NCBI GenBank assembly: GCA_003255065.1
Contig: QAOA01004497.1
Coordinates: 627,451-691,450, forward strand
Reading direction: 5' to 3'
DNA length: 64,000 nucleotides
From: Cercis canadensis
Lineage: Eukaryota; Streptophyta; Magnoliopsida; Fabales; Fabaceae
Program-made: the position numbers and the translations under genes
The notes under the pieces: model-generated
Told to the model about the DNA's origin: nothing
The model's database searches: none
What the model saw: the letters and a program-made list of their open reading frames with translations, nothing else
In this document: one piece after another, positions 46,772 through 58,874 of the stretch
Numbering within the stretch: position 1 is the first letter of the stretch
Layout of the letters: the number at the start of each line of letters is the position of its first letter

Positions 46772-47825
46772 ATGCACCTGCCTACCTTCTGTCATGGTCA
46801 TCCTATCATGCTTGGCTAATGTTTGCATGGGCATGGATTACTTTAAAGCTGGGGTCAACTAAACATTATATCTATCCCTATTTGAGACAAGCTTTGCGGC
46901 TGAAAGTATTATGTCATCTCTGGAACACCACAGTGATGTATCAAATTCTTGCTTTTTGTTTTATATATGCCTGTGCCATAGTTGTTGTGTGTATATATAG
47001 AAGAGAAGGGATTGTCCAAACCCAGATGCAATTGAACTTGCTTCCTGGTTCTTCGATTTTGATGAGTTCTTCACATTCTCACCTGGCATAGGCATACGAC
47101 AACTAATTTTTTTTTTAATTATATTAACCTATGTAAATAAATTACAAATTAAATTTGAAAGAATGAGGAAGGGCACTTGTGGTAATGTGGATTTTTTTTT
47201 ATTTCTTTTTGTTTTGAGTCCTTACTGCAGGACGTTATGCTTTTGATATTAATTACCCTGGATGGAGAGAGAACAGGGAAGAGAATAAGTTTTCTTTTCT
47301 CATGTCTGGATGTGAGGAGAGAAATACAAGAAGAAAAAAGGTGTCGTGGGACCTGCATATGAAAATATCTCTTCACACGGAGCAATTTGACATTTTTACC
47401 CTCATTCTCAAAAAGCTTTTTATCATTTTATACCAACATTTATTTAATTTTATTTTTCACATTTATTTTCCTACTATCCAAATAAGAGGAGAAAGCATTT
47501 TCTCTTCTTTCAGTGTCAAAATTAGGCTTGATCTATATAAAATAGAACTAAGGCCTCAACTTTGAGTCTCGTACAAAAATTAAGCTTTCTTTTTGTTGGC
47601 CTAATTATTAAATGGATTAGCCCGGTTTTTATTTCTTTTTTTTTCAATTTATTTTTCAAAACTTGTTTGTTTTTTAAATTTATTTATTGAATTTTAAAAT
47701 TAATATTGAATTCAAAGAATAATCGAACCAACCCGCTTATATATTGAGCTGGACTCAAAGCCCAATTAAAATTGGGGCTTTTGGGTCGAGATTGATTTGA
47801 CAATGCTCAAAAGTTATGCATAGGT
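46772..47825. other. NRPB7 3' UTR, then intergenic DNA
   Basis: The first 250-300 bp after the stop are probably 3' UTR (moderate GC, followed by TATATAT-rich sequence near 46990). From about 47100 the DNA becomes AT-rich with no recognised feature until the NLR remnant. Confidence 0.45.
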
Positions 47826-47960
47826 TCCATTTGAACGCCTGTATTGTATGGACGTCTACTGGAGTTACCAAATTGGATACCGTGCCTTCATAGCCTGGTC
47901 AGGCTATGTCTAACATATGATCCACTAGTGTATCTGCAGGATTTGCCCAACCTTGTACCA

Positions 47961-48334
47961 GACCAGGAAAAACCGAAACGGACCGAGGGTGTCGGTTCAA
48001 TTCTTGGTTTTATTTTCTAAAAATCTGAGGGGTTTGGTTTAGTTTTTGATTTCAATGAAGAAAAACCGAAAATAATTCAGACCAAACCGAGTAGGCTAAA
48101 ACAATGTCCCTTTGGTTATTTTGAAGTGTTTTCTTTTTGAAATAGTTAAAACCGATTCAGTTTTTGACTTTCTTCTTGTTCAAATTTAAAAAAATGGCTT
48201 GTGTAGATTTTCTAGCCAAAACCGACCAAACCGAATCAGACCAGTTCAATTCGATTTTACTCAATTTTAAAAAATTAAACCGAACTAAACCAATATGATT
48301 TGATCAGTTTGGGGTGTAAACCAATTACACCCCT
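47961..48334. mobile_element. MITE inserted in the NLR remnant
   Basis: About 375 bp, rich in AAACCGA, CCGACCAAACCGAATCAGAC and GGTTTGGTTT words, ending GGGGTGTAAACCAATTACACCCCTAA. It splits the LRR reading frame between DLPNLV and NLEQLQIYD. It is the same family as 43387-43565. A hAT-like origin is suspected; the target duplication is imperfect (AACCTTGTA versus AATCTTGAA). Confidence 0.6.
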
Positions 48335-48727
48335 AATCTTGAACAACTCCAGATTTATGATGGTGACACGCACAATGTTGTTTCATCTANTTTTAATGAA
48401 GAAAAACTGAAAATAAATCAGACCAAATCGAATAGACTAAAACGATGTCACTTTGGTTATTTTGAAGTGTTTTCTTTTTGAAATAACTAAAACCGATTCA
48501 GTTTTTGGCTTTCTTGTTCAAATTTTAAAAAATGGCTTGTGTAGATTTTCTAGCCAAAACCGACCAAACCGAATCAGACCAGTTCAATTCGATTTTACTC
48601 AATTTTAAAAAATTAAACCGAACTAAACCAATATGATTTGATCAGTTTGGGGTGTAAACTGATTACACCCCTAATCTTGAACAACTCCAGATTTATGATG
48701 GTGACACGCACAATGTTGTTTCATCTA
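48050..48727. repeat. Duplication around the N at 48390
   Basis: 48050-48389 and 48391-48727 are near-identical and include most of the MITE plus the first 55 bp of NLR sequence after it. The real locus probably has one copy. Confidence 0.8.
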
Positions 48728-48960
48728 GAAAGCTCAAGCTTAAGGTTTTAGGACTCGACAGATCTGATGAACTCAGACAGGTGAAGTTGGAGAAAGGTGT
48801 AATGCCTTGCCTAGAAAAGCTGAGCATCCAGAATTGTGCATTGTTAAATAAGGTGCCATCGGGCATTCAACACCTCACTAAGCTGAAAGTCCTTGAGTTT
48901 TTTTTATGTGCTTAATGAACTGATAATGACATTGCGTCCAGTTCATATAAGGGTCGCTAC

Positions 48961-50626
48961 ACCCCTTGCGAATCGCGTTTCAGGTTCAGTGTTCTAGTTT
49001 ATGGTACTGAGTTCAAAATTCATGGCTCACATATAAATATGCAAATCCGTACAATTTTATGGTGAAAATTATGGAACAATTTTTTCACTCTAGCATAGAG
49101 TAATGATAAATACATTATCTTTGAGCACATATATTTCACAAATTGCTTGTGGCAAAATCCGAGCTCAGATAATCCCTCTTAACTTTTCTCTGAAATATGT
49201 TCATGCACAAAGATTGCATATATTATATATCTCACTCCTTTAACATATTAGCTCAGCTGAATCCTAAAACCAAGCCAAACTGACTCATAACTCGTGATTA
49301 TAAAATCGTTTGGGGAGGAAAAAAGTTTTAAATTTTTTATCTTGAGTGGGTTTGCCTTTATAAGAAGTGTCACTGAAAAGGGTACTATGGAACCAGAAGT
49401 GGTTTAGCTTCTTTTGGTGGGGATTGATTCACAGGATTTCTCTCAACCAATGGTATTAGACAATTTTCAAAATAATTGCGGAAAGCAAAAGAATAACTTC
49501 AATCAAGTTGCTTTTACATCTCTTCAAAACACACAATGATCTGCACGCATAGATCAATAAATATCCAAATTACTGAAAGTAAGTGAATGACTTCAAAATG
49601 ATCCGAGTAGAAATACCAACACTTGATGACAACACCGTACCACCCCATGTGGCCAAGGCAAGCTTTTGGACAAAGCTTGCTGCTAGTTCTCTTTCTTTTG
49701 CAGTCCTGCATCAAAGAATGCCATAAAAGTGAATCTCCAATAGCAATCAGTTAAGTTTAATATGTATTAGTAATTGCAAAAATGTGAAAAGAATAATGTA
49801 TATGTTAAAACTCCGAACAATTTCAAGATACTTATGGCTACAATTACTTCAGAAAATTGAGAAGGAAGCGAAGGAGGTGGGGTAAACAAAGACTGATTAT
49901 GCTACACAAGAAATGGTTTTCTGGCAAAGCAGAAGATCTAAGAGTAGTGAAATAACATGTATACAGTTAGCTTCATGCATAGTAAAAGCAGGAAATTTTG
50001 GTGACTAAAGAAAATATACCTAAACAAAGAACATTTGTAAGACAAATGCTTAACCATGTAGACGTTTCACTTTGAGAGGCAGAAGCTAAGCATTAATAAA
50101 ATGATAAGCTAAAAGCAGGAAAGATTGTTGAAAATCTACAGTTGACTTCTGTTTTCAGACTAGATTAGTGATTCTAAGCTTATTTTAAGATTGATAACCC
50201 TATTGACTAGAAGAAACTTTAATTTTGTTTTCTTTTGTAGCCCTTTTGTAGGTACTAGTCACTAAAATTTTCAACAGTGCAACATTACATGTAGAGATAT
50301 GAACTCATTCTATAGATTTCTTTGTATGTGTTTACACCTTCATAGGTGCACATATAGAGCTACAGAAGTATATGATGTGCAGCTACCTAAATCCTTAATG
50401 CTTATATATATGAAGTTTGAAATTGTCACATGTAGAATCATCAGTCAAAAAAGTTGTCTAGAAACAGAAGTTTGCTTTCTTTTTCATTTTCTGAATGCAC
50501 AAACATAGGCAATGTGGTTTAAGACTAAGTTGAACTAATCTTTTCTTACGAAGAATTTTGCTTCACCACCTGAATTTGGAACTGAACTTTTCCCTTAAGC
50601 ACAGGCTAGAAGATTGCTGAGAAGAA
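48961..50626. other. Intergenic stretch, no gene recognised
   Basis: A 66-codon minus-strand frame at 49514-49714 follows an acceptor-like TTTTGATGCAG but matches no family I know. It could be a UTR or exon of an unseen minus-strand transcript. Nothing firmer is supported. Confidence 0.35.
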
Positions 50627-51007
50627 CTGTTAGATATAAATTTATTCATGGGCCTTTACCTAAAAGCTTAAGCTATTAAGTGAAGGCCCGTGAATAGTTT
50701 TATATCTAGCACGCCCCCGCATGCAAAAGCCCTTTGGGCTTGAAGCCTGGACAAAGCACAAGCCCAATTATACCATGTGCTAAAATTTCAATTTAATTGA
50801 GAAAGTGGAAGCGGAAGGATTCGATCTCTTAACCACTTGGTCAAAGAGGCTTTGATACCATGTGAGAATTGGTGGAAAAGGTTGTGAGACTAGCTCCTCA
50901 CAGCTATTATTTATATTAACTGTACAGCATTAATGGGCTTAATCATAAGCTAATTACAAGCCTAAATATATGGTATAATAACTATATTTACAGCTAATAT
51001 TCTAACA
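50627..51007 (-). mobile_element. LTR/TRIM-like mosaic with a Met-tRNA primer-binding site
   Basis: Read on the minus strand, a 147-bp LTR-like unit (51007 to 50861) starts TGTTAGAATATTAGC and ends TTCTCACA. It is followed at once by TGGTATCAAAG (50860-50850), which resembles the initiator Met-tRNA site. A short interior contains TTTGACCAAGTGGTTAAGAG and ends in the purine-rich GCATGCGGGGGCGTGC. Where a matching 3' LTR would be expected, there is instead a perfect-looking foldback of TAGATATAAA...GGGCCT (50629-50706), related to the TRIM ends at 20714. The interior matches that element too, so two related elements seem to be recombined. Confidence 0.6.
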
Positions 51008-54000
51008 AGAACAATATCATTACTACCTTCAGTTTCACATATAAGGAAACTTGCCTAAAAAGTCCACACCCTCACATTTCATGAAATTAACGTCACATGA
51101 AGTCCATACTAATAACAATAGATTCTTTTGACATTTTTAAATCCTATGGTAATGAAGAACGAGTCTCTTTTTTTGAGAATGATGAGCAACACAATCTATA
51201 ACTTGAGTTTCAATGAAATATAGCCATGAAATCCGTTTCTCAAGAGGAAATAAGCATGTTTTCGAGTGAAAACCTACCTTGGATTCTGTAATTTAAATAA
51301 CTGATGCAGTCTAAATTCAGCACTGAACTGGAGTCTGGAAACTGTATTATAAGATTTTATTAATGTGTTTTGAAGGCATCTACATGTGCTGAGGGTGCAC
51401 TTTCTCGAGGCCTACTTTTTAAATAGGTTTCCGAACTTCAAAAGTAGTTTTTAGACACACTTTCTTAATAAGCTGAATATGCAGTGGCAGGCAATGGAGC
51501 TACTTTGCCGTTAGGGTTTAGTAACAGGTAAAGTTTACCTTTTGCCTATACTCTTGACAACAAACAAACCCACATAATGATATACACATAATTATTGCAA
51601 AAGGGCCAATGAAAAATATTGTTTACTTTCATCACTTGAAGCACATGCACAAGATCTATAAAGCTAACATATATATGACCAGCATCAAAATAGATATTAA
51701 GGAGGCCAATAGATATACATTTTGGCATGTAGAAGCCTAGCTTAGAGGAAATAATATAGTTCCTTTTAGAGTACGTTTGGTAGGGGTAATGAGGGTAAAT
51801 TTTATCATATGTATAAATTTTGCACATACACAAAAAAGTCTTGACATAAAAATCTCTAAGATCAACTTGAGGTGTCTTTAGGCTTTCTAGGATTCTTGTA
51901 GGTTGATCTTAGAGTTTTTTTTTTTTAATGTCAAATGACTTTTTTTCTGTATGTATAAAAATTTACCCTCATTGCCTCCTACCAAACACACCCTTAACAG
52001 AATCATAGAGGATTTGAAGATCAATGGCGCAAAGATATTGAAATAGACATCTACTTCTCTCAACTTAACTATAAATATGGAAGATATGGAAGAAACAGTC
52101 ACAAGTGAATATCTAAACAATAAAACCACGCAGGCAGGTTACTGATGCAACATTAGGAGCTAACAACAAAGTGGACCACCAAAACCAATGTAAGAAATTC
52201 AGAAATAACATAGCAGGCTTGATATGCCATTATAATTACTGCAAACTAAGTTCTGTAACCAAAGACCTAAGAACATAGATTGGTCACTAAGTGCCTTAAA
52301 CTAAACACTTCTCTATTGCAATGACTTATGTTTTTGGTTACATATACAGAATGGCTTCACTGGTTAAGTTTATAGCAGTAGCCATTCTCCATGTATACTG
52401 TTCCTCAAATTTAACTCCGTTGACCTTGCTCCATTTCACATTTCATGAAATGGTCCACTATCAATCTCCATTGCCTATTAGGCTATTTCACATGCTTGAA
52501 GAAACGTGTATTTCAACCTCACTCAAGTACCTGTTGAGGCAGTGGTGGAAGTGGCGTCTCTCGCTTGAGGAGGTGCATATATGGTAAAAAGTAGAAAGAT
52601 CTTGAACCAAAAGCAGCAAATTTCAAAATAAACATCCAAGCTATTGATTCAGCTACTTTAAGTTATTAACTACTAAAGTCAAAAGGTATTACCTTGCCAA
52701 TTTTTTCATTTAACTTTCCAACCATTTCAGGTAATAGCTTATAGAGAACATGTTTCTAACACTTATCTCTCTGTCATCCTTCACCATATATTAGGATTTT
52801 AAAGTGAAAACAGAAATTTAAACATAAACATCAAAGTTATTGATTGAGTGACAAGTACATTAACTACTCCTGCCAATTGTTTATTTATCTTTTAAACTAT
52901 TTATGGTAACAGAATGTAGAGCTCATGTTTCTACAAGTCTTTTATGAATTTCTCTAAGCCATCCTACTCCATCTTGGAAAACCCTGTCCTCAGCATAAAA
53001 TCTTATAGAACCTTAATAAAGATTAGCTGTTGTATATAAATGTGTTCATTTATTTTAAATTATTAACTATATTTGTGGAGTTTATTTTGATTCTACCCTT
53101 GTTCTTAGACTCAAGCAGATGCCATTAAACTCAGCAAAAATGGTAACAATCATATTCATATATCTATAGAATTCCCCAACTTCATCAATTCCCTCAAAAC
53201 CATCTCGACAATTTTATCATACCATTGTCACTTTCATCTTCTATCATTCCTTAGTTTCAATTCAATATTTCTATTTGATCTATCACAATCTTCCCAACCA
53301 ATAACCTTCTTTCATTCTTATCAAATAAATTTTGGCCATTATTGCCATCCTATGCTTATTGAAGCTAACTGTTCAGATTTCCTTGGTTGGCTTCTTAAGG
53401 TAGAGATAAGCAAGTCTAGCATTTGTAATTGTTTTTATGGATTTTATTGTATGGTGTAATTAGGCATTGATTAGTATAATTTGAAATTTCTGTTTTAATA
53501 AGTATCAAACTCTTAATTCCTTGTGATAAGGCCTGTCGTCAATATGTCACTGTGGTTTGATTTGTGTCTCATTGTCCTTTTGATATATTCTTTCATATAT
53601 CTCTTGACACTACTCAACTGTATTATCTATATGTCAACGAAAATATCATTTATATTTAGTATTAAAAATAGGGTAGTAATGTATCTTTTCAATCAATTTA
53701 TGAAAAATATTTATATACACTGAGAGTAGTATTCTAGCCAATGAAAAGGTAACCCTGTGTGTAGGTTATACTAAATTAAGTCAGATTTTTTAACTCATTC
53801 AATATCAATTTTCATTGATCTAGAGTACTATTCTCAGAATATATAAAAATTTAGAAAAAAAATTTACCAACCTTTGGAAGATAAGAAAGCGAATGGATCC
53901 CCCGATTCTCCTTCCAATCCTTTAAATAAAAACTCCCAAACAAGGTTGGAAACCTTTCCCTATACCCTCCTAGCTTTCCCCTTCTCCCCAAAAGCCACAA

Positions 54001-56407
54001 AATTCCCAAACACACTATTATATATCATTCTCTAGGGACATGCTTCCATGCATATTTGTTTTTCTTCTCTATCCGTAAAAATTATTTGATTTTTGAAAAA
54101 GACTTATTATACTTCCTGGATCAAGTCACTTTTTTTACATGAATTATGTAAATAAATATGAAACTGTAAAGTAAATGTTAAATTGCAACTTTATTAAACA
54201 AATTTACAAAATAAATGTAATCTAAATGGTAAATTATGTAAATTAAATCATGTAACATTTAAGTTTTTACAAAATCAAGTAAGTCCTATGGACAAGGGGG
54301 GAAAATGTGCATCAAAGCAAAATCTCATTCAGTAATAATTAGTTTATTTTGTATAGATCTATTTAATTATTCCCCTCTCTTTCTCCCTATATTTCCTTTT
54401 TTTTATTTATTTATTAGTTTTAACGGTAAGAGTATTTTCAGACCAACTTTCACATATCGAGAATAAGTCCCTTCTTAAAAGATCTTAAGACCGCACCCAC
54501 ATCAGCATTTTCTCTCTATATTTCTATCTCTTATATATCCTGTGTCCTCTCTTTCCTTTTCTCTTTCTCTTTCACTTCATCACCATTTAAAGCATTTAAA
54601 GCCAATGAGAGACAACTGCATATGCATACCTCCAAAACAAAGCACCTCTCCTTTCTCTTCTCTATGGAGGAGGAGTTTGCAATCACAGTCCCAAAACTTC
54701 TTATTTATTATTTGTTCCGTTTTCTTCTTTTTTTCATTTTAACCTTGAACATCCCTTTATCCATCTAAAAATTATGTAGAAGTGACATTTTAAGAGAAGA
54801 GTAATACTCATTTCCATTTCTAATGAGTAAAAAACATATCTAAGACATATATTCATAATTTGGTTCGTATTACATGCTAACATATAATAATATCCCTTTT
54901 TTTTGGTAAAAAATAATATCCATGTAACTATGTATAACCTTATACATATCTACACATAAGCATGTATTTATGTCATTCAAAAAAGAAAAATAAAATGTAT
55001 TTATGTCTTATTGTGATACACAATGCACTATTATTGAGAAAGACTAAGTTTAAATTACTACTATATTTGTTCATGGAAAAGATATGGTTTTAAAATTAGC
55101 AATTCATCCAATTTATCAAAAAATCTGTTGGAATTGGAGCTTCTGTCCTCGAAATTTTGACAAATAACCTTTTTTAATTTTTTTTTTTTNCTGTCCTCGA
55201 AATTTTGACACATAACCTTTTTTAATTTTTCTTTTTTAATGTGAAAAACCTTTAGAGTTTAGTATTTATCCTCTTACCATTTTCCAGATTTAGTCCAAAC
55301 TTCCCATTAATTGATAACAGAAATCTTGTCACAAGCTGAATTAATACTATGGACAGGTTTTTAATGCCAAATTCTGTTGACTCTTGGACATAAATTCTTG
55401 GTTACATTGTAACACATCAACTTTATCCAAATACTAAAAATAAATTAGTATATTTTGACTCTATTCTATTTTCTAAGAAATAAATAATGCAAGTGCATTT
55501 GAACTTTAATAGCATCATATACATAGATATTGTTTTCAATGGTTTTATTGTAAAAAGATCATTGTGTATTAAAATAAGCTATACATTTGACAATGGACTA
55601 CCAATTAAACCTACCTTTCCCATTTATGGACATAATCATTTTTTTGAAAAAACTATTCTCAAGTTCTAAAACCAAAGAAAAAAGATACTTAAATGCTAAA
55701 GGAGTTGGAGTTTCAATTACTTGTCTATCACATGAGCAAAAATGATCAAAATATCTCTCAGTATTATGTGATTGTTTAATTTATTTTTAAACATGATAAT
55801 CACATATACTAAATAAAATAAACACATAATGTTAAAGAGTATTTTAATTATTTTATCTCACGTGACAGACAACTTATCTAAAACTCTAATTTTGAGAATA
55901 ATTTTCCTATTTTTTCTTTTATTTTATTTTTGCATGAGTAAGACCCAAATAGGAGAAGAGACATTCATATTTCATACTCAAATTTTTCCCTCTTGCTACT
56001 AAAGCAGCATCTCAAGTCTCATCAATCAGCTAATGAGATGTCAAATACAATGACTTTAGGAGCAACCTAAAAACTAATTTATCTACCAATACCATCGATG
56101 ACTCCTTGTCTGGCTCTTCATTTCTCTCTTATAATAATGGTTTACTGTGGTTTTTGAGAATCTGTTTCTTTCTTTCTTTTACTTGAGAACCCTGTCAAGT
56201 GTGCCTACGTGCATGGACCCTTCACCATATGAAAAAGCCCCCCATGTTGTGATTCCCCTAACTAATTAACAAGTCATATTTTGCCCTATAGAACCTGACA
56301 TTGTGCCAATCAGTGCCATGTGGGTGCAGCTTGGAAGTGAGAAATTAATGAATTGGGATTGTAAAGGCTATTTTTTTCCACTTTTATTTTAGCACAAAGC
56401 AATTAGC
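51008..56407. other. Long intergenic stretch, no gene recognised
   Basis: Several short open frames (for example 51546-51833 minus and 52321-52587 plus) show no family. A foldback of TAAATTTTTATACATAYRY...CATATGTATAAATTTT type lies around 51776-51996 and may be a small MITE (inverted TTTTTGTRTATGT/GTRTATRAAAATT, TAGGGGTAATGAGGGTAAAT/ATTTACCCTCATTGCCTCCTA). The N at 55190 is flanked by a 47-bp repeat (55143-55189 and 55191-55237). No RNA gene was found. Confidence 0.4.
51776..51996. mobile_element. About 220-bp foldback element (MITE-like)
   Basis: The left side reads TTTGGTAGGGGTAATGAGGG then TAAATTTTRTCATAT. The right side reads the inverse, ATTTACCCTCATTGCCTCCT then ACCAAACACACCC. An inner inverted pair AAAGTCTTGACATAAAA/TTTTTTTAATGTCAAATGACT and AGATCAACTTGAG(G)/TAGGTTGATCTTAGAG extends the fold almost to the centre. 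Non-coding. Confidence 0.6.
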
Positions 56408-56435
56408 TTTGCCTTTGCCTTTGCCTTTGCCTTTT
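56408..56435. repeat. (TTTGCC)n hexanucleotide repeat
   Basis: Four to five tandem TTTGCC units downstream of the TCP gene. Confidence 0.85.
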
Positions 56436-56958
56436 GCCCCCACTCAGTGACCTACACATGGCTTTTTCCCACGTAAAAGCTTACACCTGGCATAGATTCA
56501 AAGATGCTAGAGAGAAGGGAACCAACTAGAATACAAACGAGGAGACAACAAGCCGATTCCAATTCACGGCAATCCATGCAGGAATCAACCAAAGACAATA
56601 CAACACATAAAACCCATAAAAATATCCCCAATGACGAACTTGTTTATGATTACGAAGAAAAGCAAACGGCTCATGATAAATCCAAAAAACAGTAGTATCT
56701 TCAAAGCAAAAGGCATTTTCAAAATATTATATATATCTTCCTCCTAGGTTTAACCATGTCAATGGAGAAGAAGAAAGTTGGTCAGCAAACAAAGTAAATA
56801 GAGCAAGAATTCAACGTACCAAATAAAATCAATTATATATTTGACCCTTAGATGAAAGGAAAACAGTATAGAAAGTTATAATGATATTAAAAAAAATTAA
56901 AAATTTAAGCTTACCAGGAAGAAGATGGACCAAAGAGAAAGATGGGTTTTGCAGGAAC
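56436..56958. other. 3' flank of the TCP gene
   Basis: In minus-strand terms this follows the TCP stop codon and should include its 3' UTR. A donor-like CTTCCTG|GTAAGC occurs at about 56912-56913 (minus), so a 3' UTR intron is possible, but no acceptor could be chosen. The polar 63-codon plus-strand frame at 56504-56695 is not supported as a gene. Confidence 0.35.
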
Positions 56959-58374
56959 TCAGTTCTTTCCTTTGCCCTTGTGGTCTGAATGCCGGCTTCC
57001 ATCGTTGTAGCAAAGTTGCAAGCGGCCATCAAATCCAGGCGAGAACTGATGGTTGTGGTGATTCTCCATGGTGGGAGCAACTGAAGCTGCAGCAGCAGCA
57101 GCTCCTATGAAGAAAGGTACATTGTTTCCGTCTATAGGAGAAAACCTCTGCAGGTGAGGCAAAAGAGACGGAGAATTGGACTGAAGGGTCCCCCTGTGGT
57201 AGCCAGCAAGGCCTGAAGTTGAGATGGTGAAGTTGAGATTGTAGTCGCTCCCGCTGGGTTGAGAAGTAACCACTGGTATAAGATGGTCAGGGATGAAGGA
57301 GAAATGCTGCAGCTGATCAGAGTGGTTTTCACCTGTGACATTGAATGGTGAAACCGACATTGTTTGGGGAAGAGAAGAGTTTCCCAATTGGATTTGCCCA
57401 GAGAACCCAGAAGATGAAGATTGATGATTATGATAGTGGGTTCTTGAAGAAGAAGATGGCCCTGGAAGCCCTGAGCTGAAATAGTCCATTGGAACTGTTG
57501 AAGACCATTGCTGTCTTCCTCCTTTGTTGAAAAAATTAGGCTCTTCATGGTGATTCTGGTGAGCTGAACCAGTTGGGCTTGTAGTGGATGTAGCAACATT
57601 GCCAATCCCACCAGTTAAAAGCTCAGTAAAAGAAGCAGTTTGGGAAATGGAATTCACATTTTGGTGATGGGCAATGCGAGAATCGTTCTCTTTCTCCTTC
57701 TCCTTTACTCTCACCTTTGCCCTCTCACGAGCCTTGTTACGGTTCACACGAATTTCAGACCTTGAGAGGGACAAGCCAGAACCTTTGCTTGTCTCTGAGG
57801 TGCTGCTACAAGCAGATTTGGACAAGGAAGGGTTCTGGCTTTGATTCTGCTGGTAATTGCCCTCAGCATCTAGCTCAGCTTCTGCTGAATCAAAGCCTTG
57901 CTCTGTTCCCGCACTTGGCCTTTTCTCATCGCTTGGTTGCTTTGGGGTATCTGGGAAAGTATTGCTCAGAGAAGGGAGCTCTGCAATGGAATCTGCAGCT
58001 GCTTTAATCAGCCATTCCACAGCTTTACTGGGTTGGTCATAACCAAGCCGATCTTGAAGGTCATAGAACTGAATGGCTGTAGTCACTGAGAGCCTAACCC
58101 TTCTGTCTCTTAAACCCTTTGAAGTCATGACCTTGCTGTGCCTATCTTTTCCCCCAGATGCTCTTGAAACCCTAATGATTCTTGAAGAATGGTGCCAATG
58201 GAACCGATTTGTGCTTCCATCACTGCCTCCACCTCGTCTTCTAAGCTCTCCATCTTCTTCGTCATCTGGGTATTGCTCATTGTTCCCTTTAGAGCCTATC
58301 TTGTTAGAGTAATTTCTTCCATTTCCAACTCTTGGGAATTTACATGCTTGTGCTTGAATCTCATCCTCCTCCAT
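56959..58374 (-). CDS. TCP2: CIN-type TCP transcription factor, TCP2-like, miR319-targeted
   Basis: 471 residues in a single coding exon, as usual for CIN-TCP genes. The class II TCP domain spans about residues 75-133: basic part [20 protein letters not shown] with helix I ([20 protein letters not shown]), loop, and helix II ([20 protein letters not shown]). It binds GGNCCC-type DNA sites as a dimer in the nucleus. An arginine-rich R domain at about 205-231 ([20 protein letters not shown]) separates TCP2/TCP24 from TCP3/4/10. The C-terminus has the miR319 site (residues 394-400), the SLLPHLQRF block, and the family ending KGKGKN. TCP2 restrains cell proliferation in leaf margins and promotes maturation. 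It is somewhat longer than Arabidopsis TCP2 (365 residues) through low-complexity Ser/Asn/His stretches. The start [15 protein letters not shown] fits the family. The coding exon contains no gap. Confidence 0.94.
   Translation of the reverse strand: MEEDEIQAQACKFPRVGNGRNYSNKIGSKGNNEQYPDDEEDGELRRRGGGSDGSTNRFHWHHSSRIIRVSRASGGKDRHSKVMTSKGLRDRRVRLSVTTAIQFYDLQDRLGYDQPSKAVEWLIKAAADSIAELPSLSNTFPDTPKQPSDEKRPSAGTEQGFDSAEAELDAEGNYQQNQSQNPSLSKSACSSTSETSKGSGLSLSRSEIRVNRNKARERAKVRVKEKEKENDSRIAHHQNVNSISQTASFTELLTGGIGNVATSTTSPTGSAHQNHHEEPNFFNKGGRQQWSSTVPMDYFSSGLPGPSSSSRTHYHNHQSSSSGFSGQIQLGNSSLPQTMSVSPFNVTGENHSDQLQHFSFIPDHLIPVVTSQPSGSDYNLNFTISTSGLAGYHRGTLQSNSPSLLPHLQRFSPIDGNNVPFFIGAAAAAASVAPTMENHHNHQFSPGFDGRLQLCYNDGSRHSDHKGKGKN
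57176..57195 (-). promoter_or_regulatory. miR319 target site in the TCP2-like mRNA
   Basis: The plus strand here reads TTGGACTGAAGGGTCCCCCT, so the first 13 bases equal those of miR319 itself and the mRNA is fully complementary to the miRNA seed and cleavage region. The encoded residues are RGTLQSN, as in the sites of TCP2/3/4/10/24. Confidence 0.95.
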
Positions 58375-58734
58375 ACCACAATCATGCCTTTTCCAAAACA
58401 GAAGCTCAAGCCGGAACCCCCTTTGCTCCTTTTTTTCTTCCTTGCCCTCTTATCCTTACTCTTCTTCAAAGAAAGAGAGAGAAATTTCAGAGAGAAGAAA
58501 GAGAGAAGGATGAAGAAGAGGAATGATGAATGAATGTGCAGGTGGGGTTGCTATGTCCTTTGCATTGATGACGATAATTCAGAGAGTACTTTGGCTGTGT
58601 ATTGATAAAAAGGCCTTTTTTTACGCCTTGATATATCACAGTCCAAGTCAGGAGCCTCTCGTTTAAGCTTTTTGCAGTTGCTGAATGCTTTCAAAAGCAA
58701 AGACTGAGTAGGTGTCTCAGAGCCTGAGCTGCTG

Positions 58735-58874
58735 CTGCAAAACCCAAAAGCAACCCATTAGAGAAAAAAAATATATATCAGAAAAAAATGAAAAAAATTT
58801 AAAAAAAAAAAAAAGCATCAGATACTTTATACGTAAGTACTATACACATTCTCAGGCTTACTTATTACACTTAC
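58735..58874 (-). other. Probable intron in the TCP2-like 5' UTR
   Basis: On the minus strand a donor CTTATCAG|GTAAGT lies at 58874 and an acceptor TTTTGCAG at 58735, with a T-rich 140-bp body. It lies 360 bp upstream of the start codon. A competing donor AAG|GTATATAGG lies near 58979. Confidence 0.45.

Larger units (their letters stand above)
47826..48960 (+). pseudogene. C-terminal LRR scrap of an RPM1-like CC-NBS-LRR gene
   Basis: The + strand reads GRLLELPNWIPCLHSLVRL, then PLVYLQDLPNLV, which is LRR sequence. It is broken by the MITE at 47961-48334 and resumes as NLEQLQIYDGDTHNVVSS, KLKVLGLDRSDELRQVKL, MPCLEKLSIQNC, VPSGIQHLTKLKVLEF. In the T8 run near 48898-48905 the frame slips and continues YVLNELIMTLRPVH. 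The wording (LPNWI, LQDLPNL, MPCLEKL, VPSGI, HLTKLKVLEF) is that of the RPM1-like NLR C-terminus. The NB-ARC and CC parts are absent. The exon is also partly duplicated around the N at 48390. It is non-functional. Confidence 0.8.

Noticed and set aside
54542-54742. 66-codon plus-strand ORF (MSSLSFSLSLSL...) after a CT-rich segment
   Set aside because: The sequence is low-complexity Ser/Leu at the start and no family is recognised; possibly a non-coding transcript start, but unsupported.
56504-56695. 63-codon polar plus-strand ORF (MLERREPTRIQTRRQ)
   Set aside because: It lies in the TCP 3' flank, has no recognisable family and no supporting signals.
57132-57611. 159-codon minus-strand ORF
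   Set aside because: It is another frame of the TCP2-like coding exon.
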